From assembly GCA_946631935.1 (NCBI GenBank), contig CAMPAP010000041.1, forward strand, positions 1 to 13,571: a stretch of DNA of 13,571 nt, in the 5' to 3' direction. How positions within the stretch are numbered: the stretch's first letter is position 1; the number at the start of each line of letters is the position of its first letter. This DNA is from an uncultured Lachnospiraceae bacterium (lineage in GTDB: Bacteria > Bacillota > Clostridia > Lachnospirales > Lachnospiraceae). The notes under the pieces are model-generated. The model saw only the letters and a list, made by a program, of their open reading frames with translations. It searched no databases and had not been told where the DNA came from. The position numbers and the translations under genes are program-made. Shown one piece after another: positions 13,561-13,571 of this stretch.

Positions 13561-13571
13561 GTCATCTCAAG
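13441..13571 (-). repeat. 15-bp tandem repeat encoding an acidic tract
   Basis: Units beginning GTCATC start every 15 bases at 13441, 13456, 13471, 13486, 13501, 13516, 13531, 13546 and 13561; the last is cut by the edge. In the GH3-like frame each unit encodes Asp-Asp plus three residues, mostly Val-Ser-Ser. Changes between units are few and mostly at the sixth base or within GAAGACAC. Such an array can gain or lose units by slippage without a frameshift. Confidence 0.9.

Noticed and set aside
13302..13565. Frame encoding repeated MTCLQ units
   Set aside because: The 15-bp repeat stays open in more than one frame. Only the frame with acidic repeats continues into the membrane helix and GH3 domain.

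Overview
This looks like chromosomal DNA of a low-to-mid GC Gram-positive anaerobe, probably a clostridium of the Lachnospiraceae type. That placement is an inference from protein style, the AGGAGG-type ribosome binding sites, a tRNA without an encoded CCA end, and the single-membrane layout of the surface proteins; no marker gene proves it. Almost all genes lie on the minus strand. The exceptions are a PAP2 phosphatase and a tRNA-Gly.

Region by region. (1) 1-858: the 5' part of a branched-chain aminotransferase gene (ilvE), running off the left edge, with a good promoter. (2) 869-3845: a TetR repressor gene, an MFS exporter gene and a CPBP intramembrane protease gene in one direction. Near-identical palindromic operators lie in front of the repressor gene and in front of the exporter gene, which suggests a self-regulated, inducible export and resistance module. 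(3) 3875-4294: a small membrane-anchored protein whose C-terminal half resembles toxin-like (BECR-fold RNase-type) domains. (4) 4323-10925: a tightly packed minus-strand run that reads, in transcription order, GT2-GtrA glycosyltransferase, NAGPA-type phosphodiester glycosidase, unknown anchored exoprotein, beta-CASP metallo-beta-lactamase RNase, thyA, folA, and then a strong intrinsic terminator. The gaps between the first four genes each hold a short hairpin just upstream of the next ribosome binding site. (5) 10982-11662: a divergently transcribed PAP2 phosphatase, probably acting on polyprenyl (pyro)phosphate. (6) 11680-11837: a tRNA-Gly(GCC) with a consensus promoter, a leader hairpin and a terminator. 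(7) 11845-13571: a membrane-anchored GH3/NagZ-like protein that appears to lack the catalytic residues. Its acidic N-terminus is encoded by a 15-bp tandem repeat that reaches the right edge.

How the genes fit together. The GT2-GtrA, PAP2, NAGPA and GH3-like genes point to lipid-linked sugar transfer and cell-surface glycan work. The same transcript seems to feed dTMP and folate synthesis (thyA, folA) and an RNA-processing enzyme. The most unusual points are the structured intercistronic RNA elements (one a duplicated hairpin with compensatory base changes), the toxin-like anchored small protein, the apparently dead GH3 protein, and the two-operator TetR circuit controlling an exporter and an intramembrane protease. 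No CRISPR array, transposase or phage module is visible.
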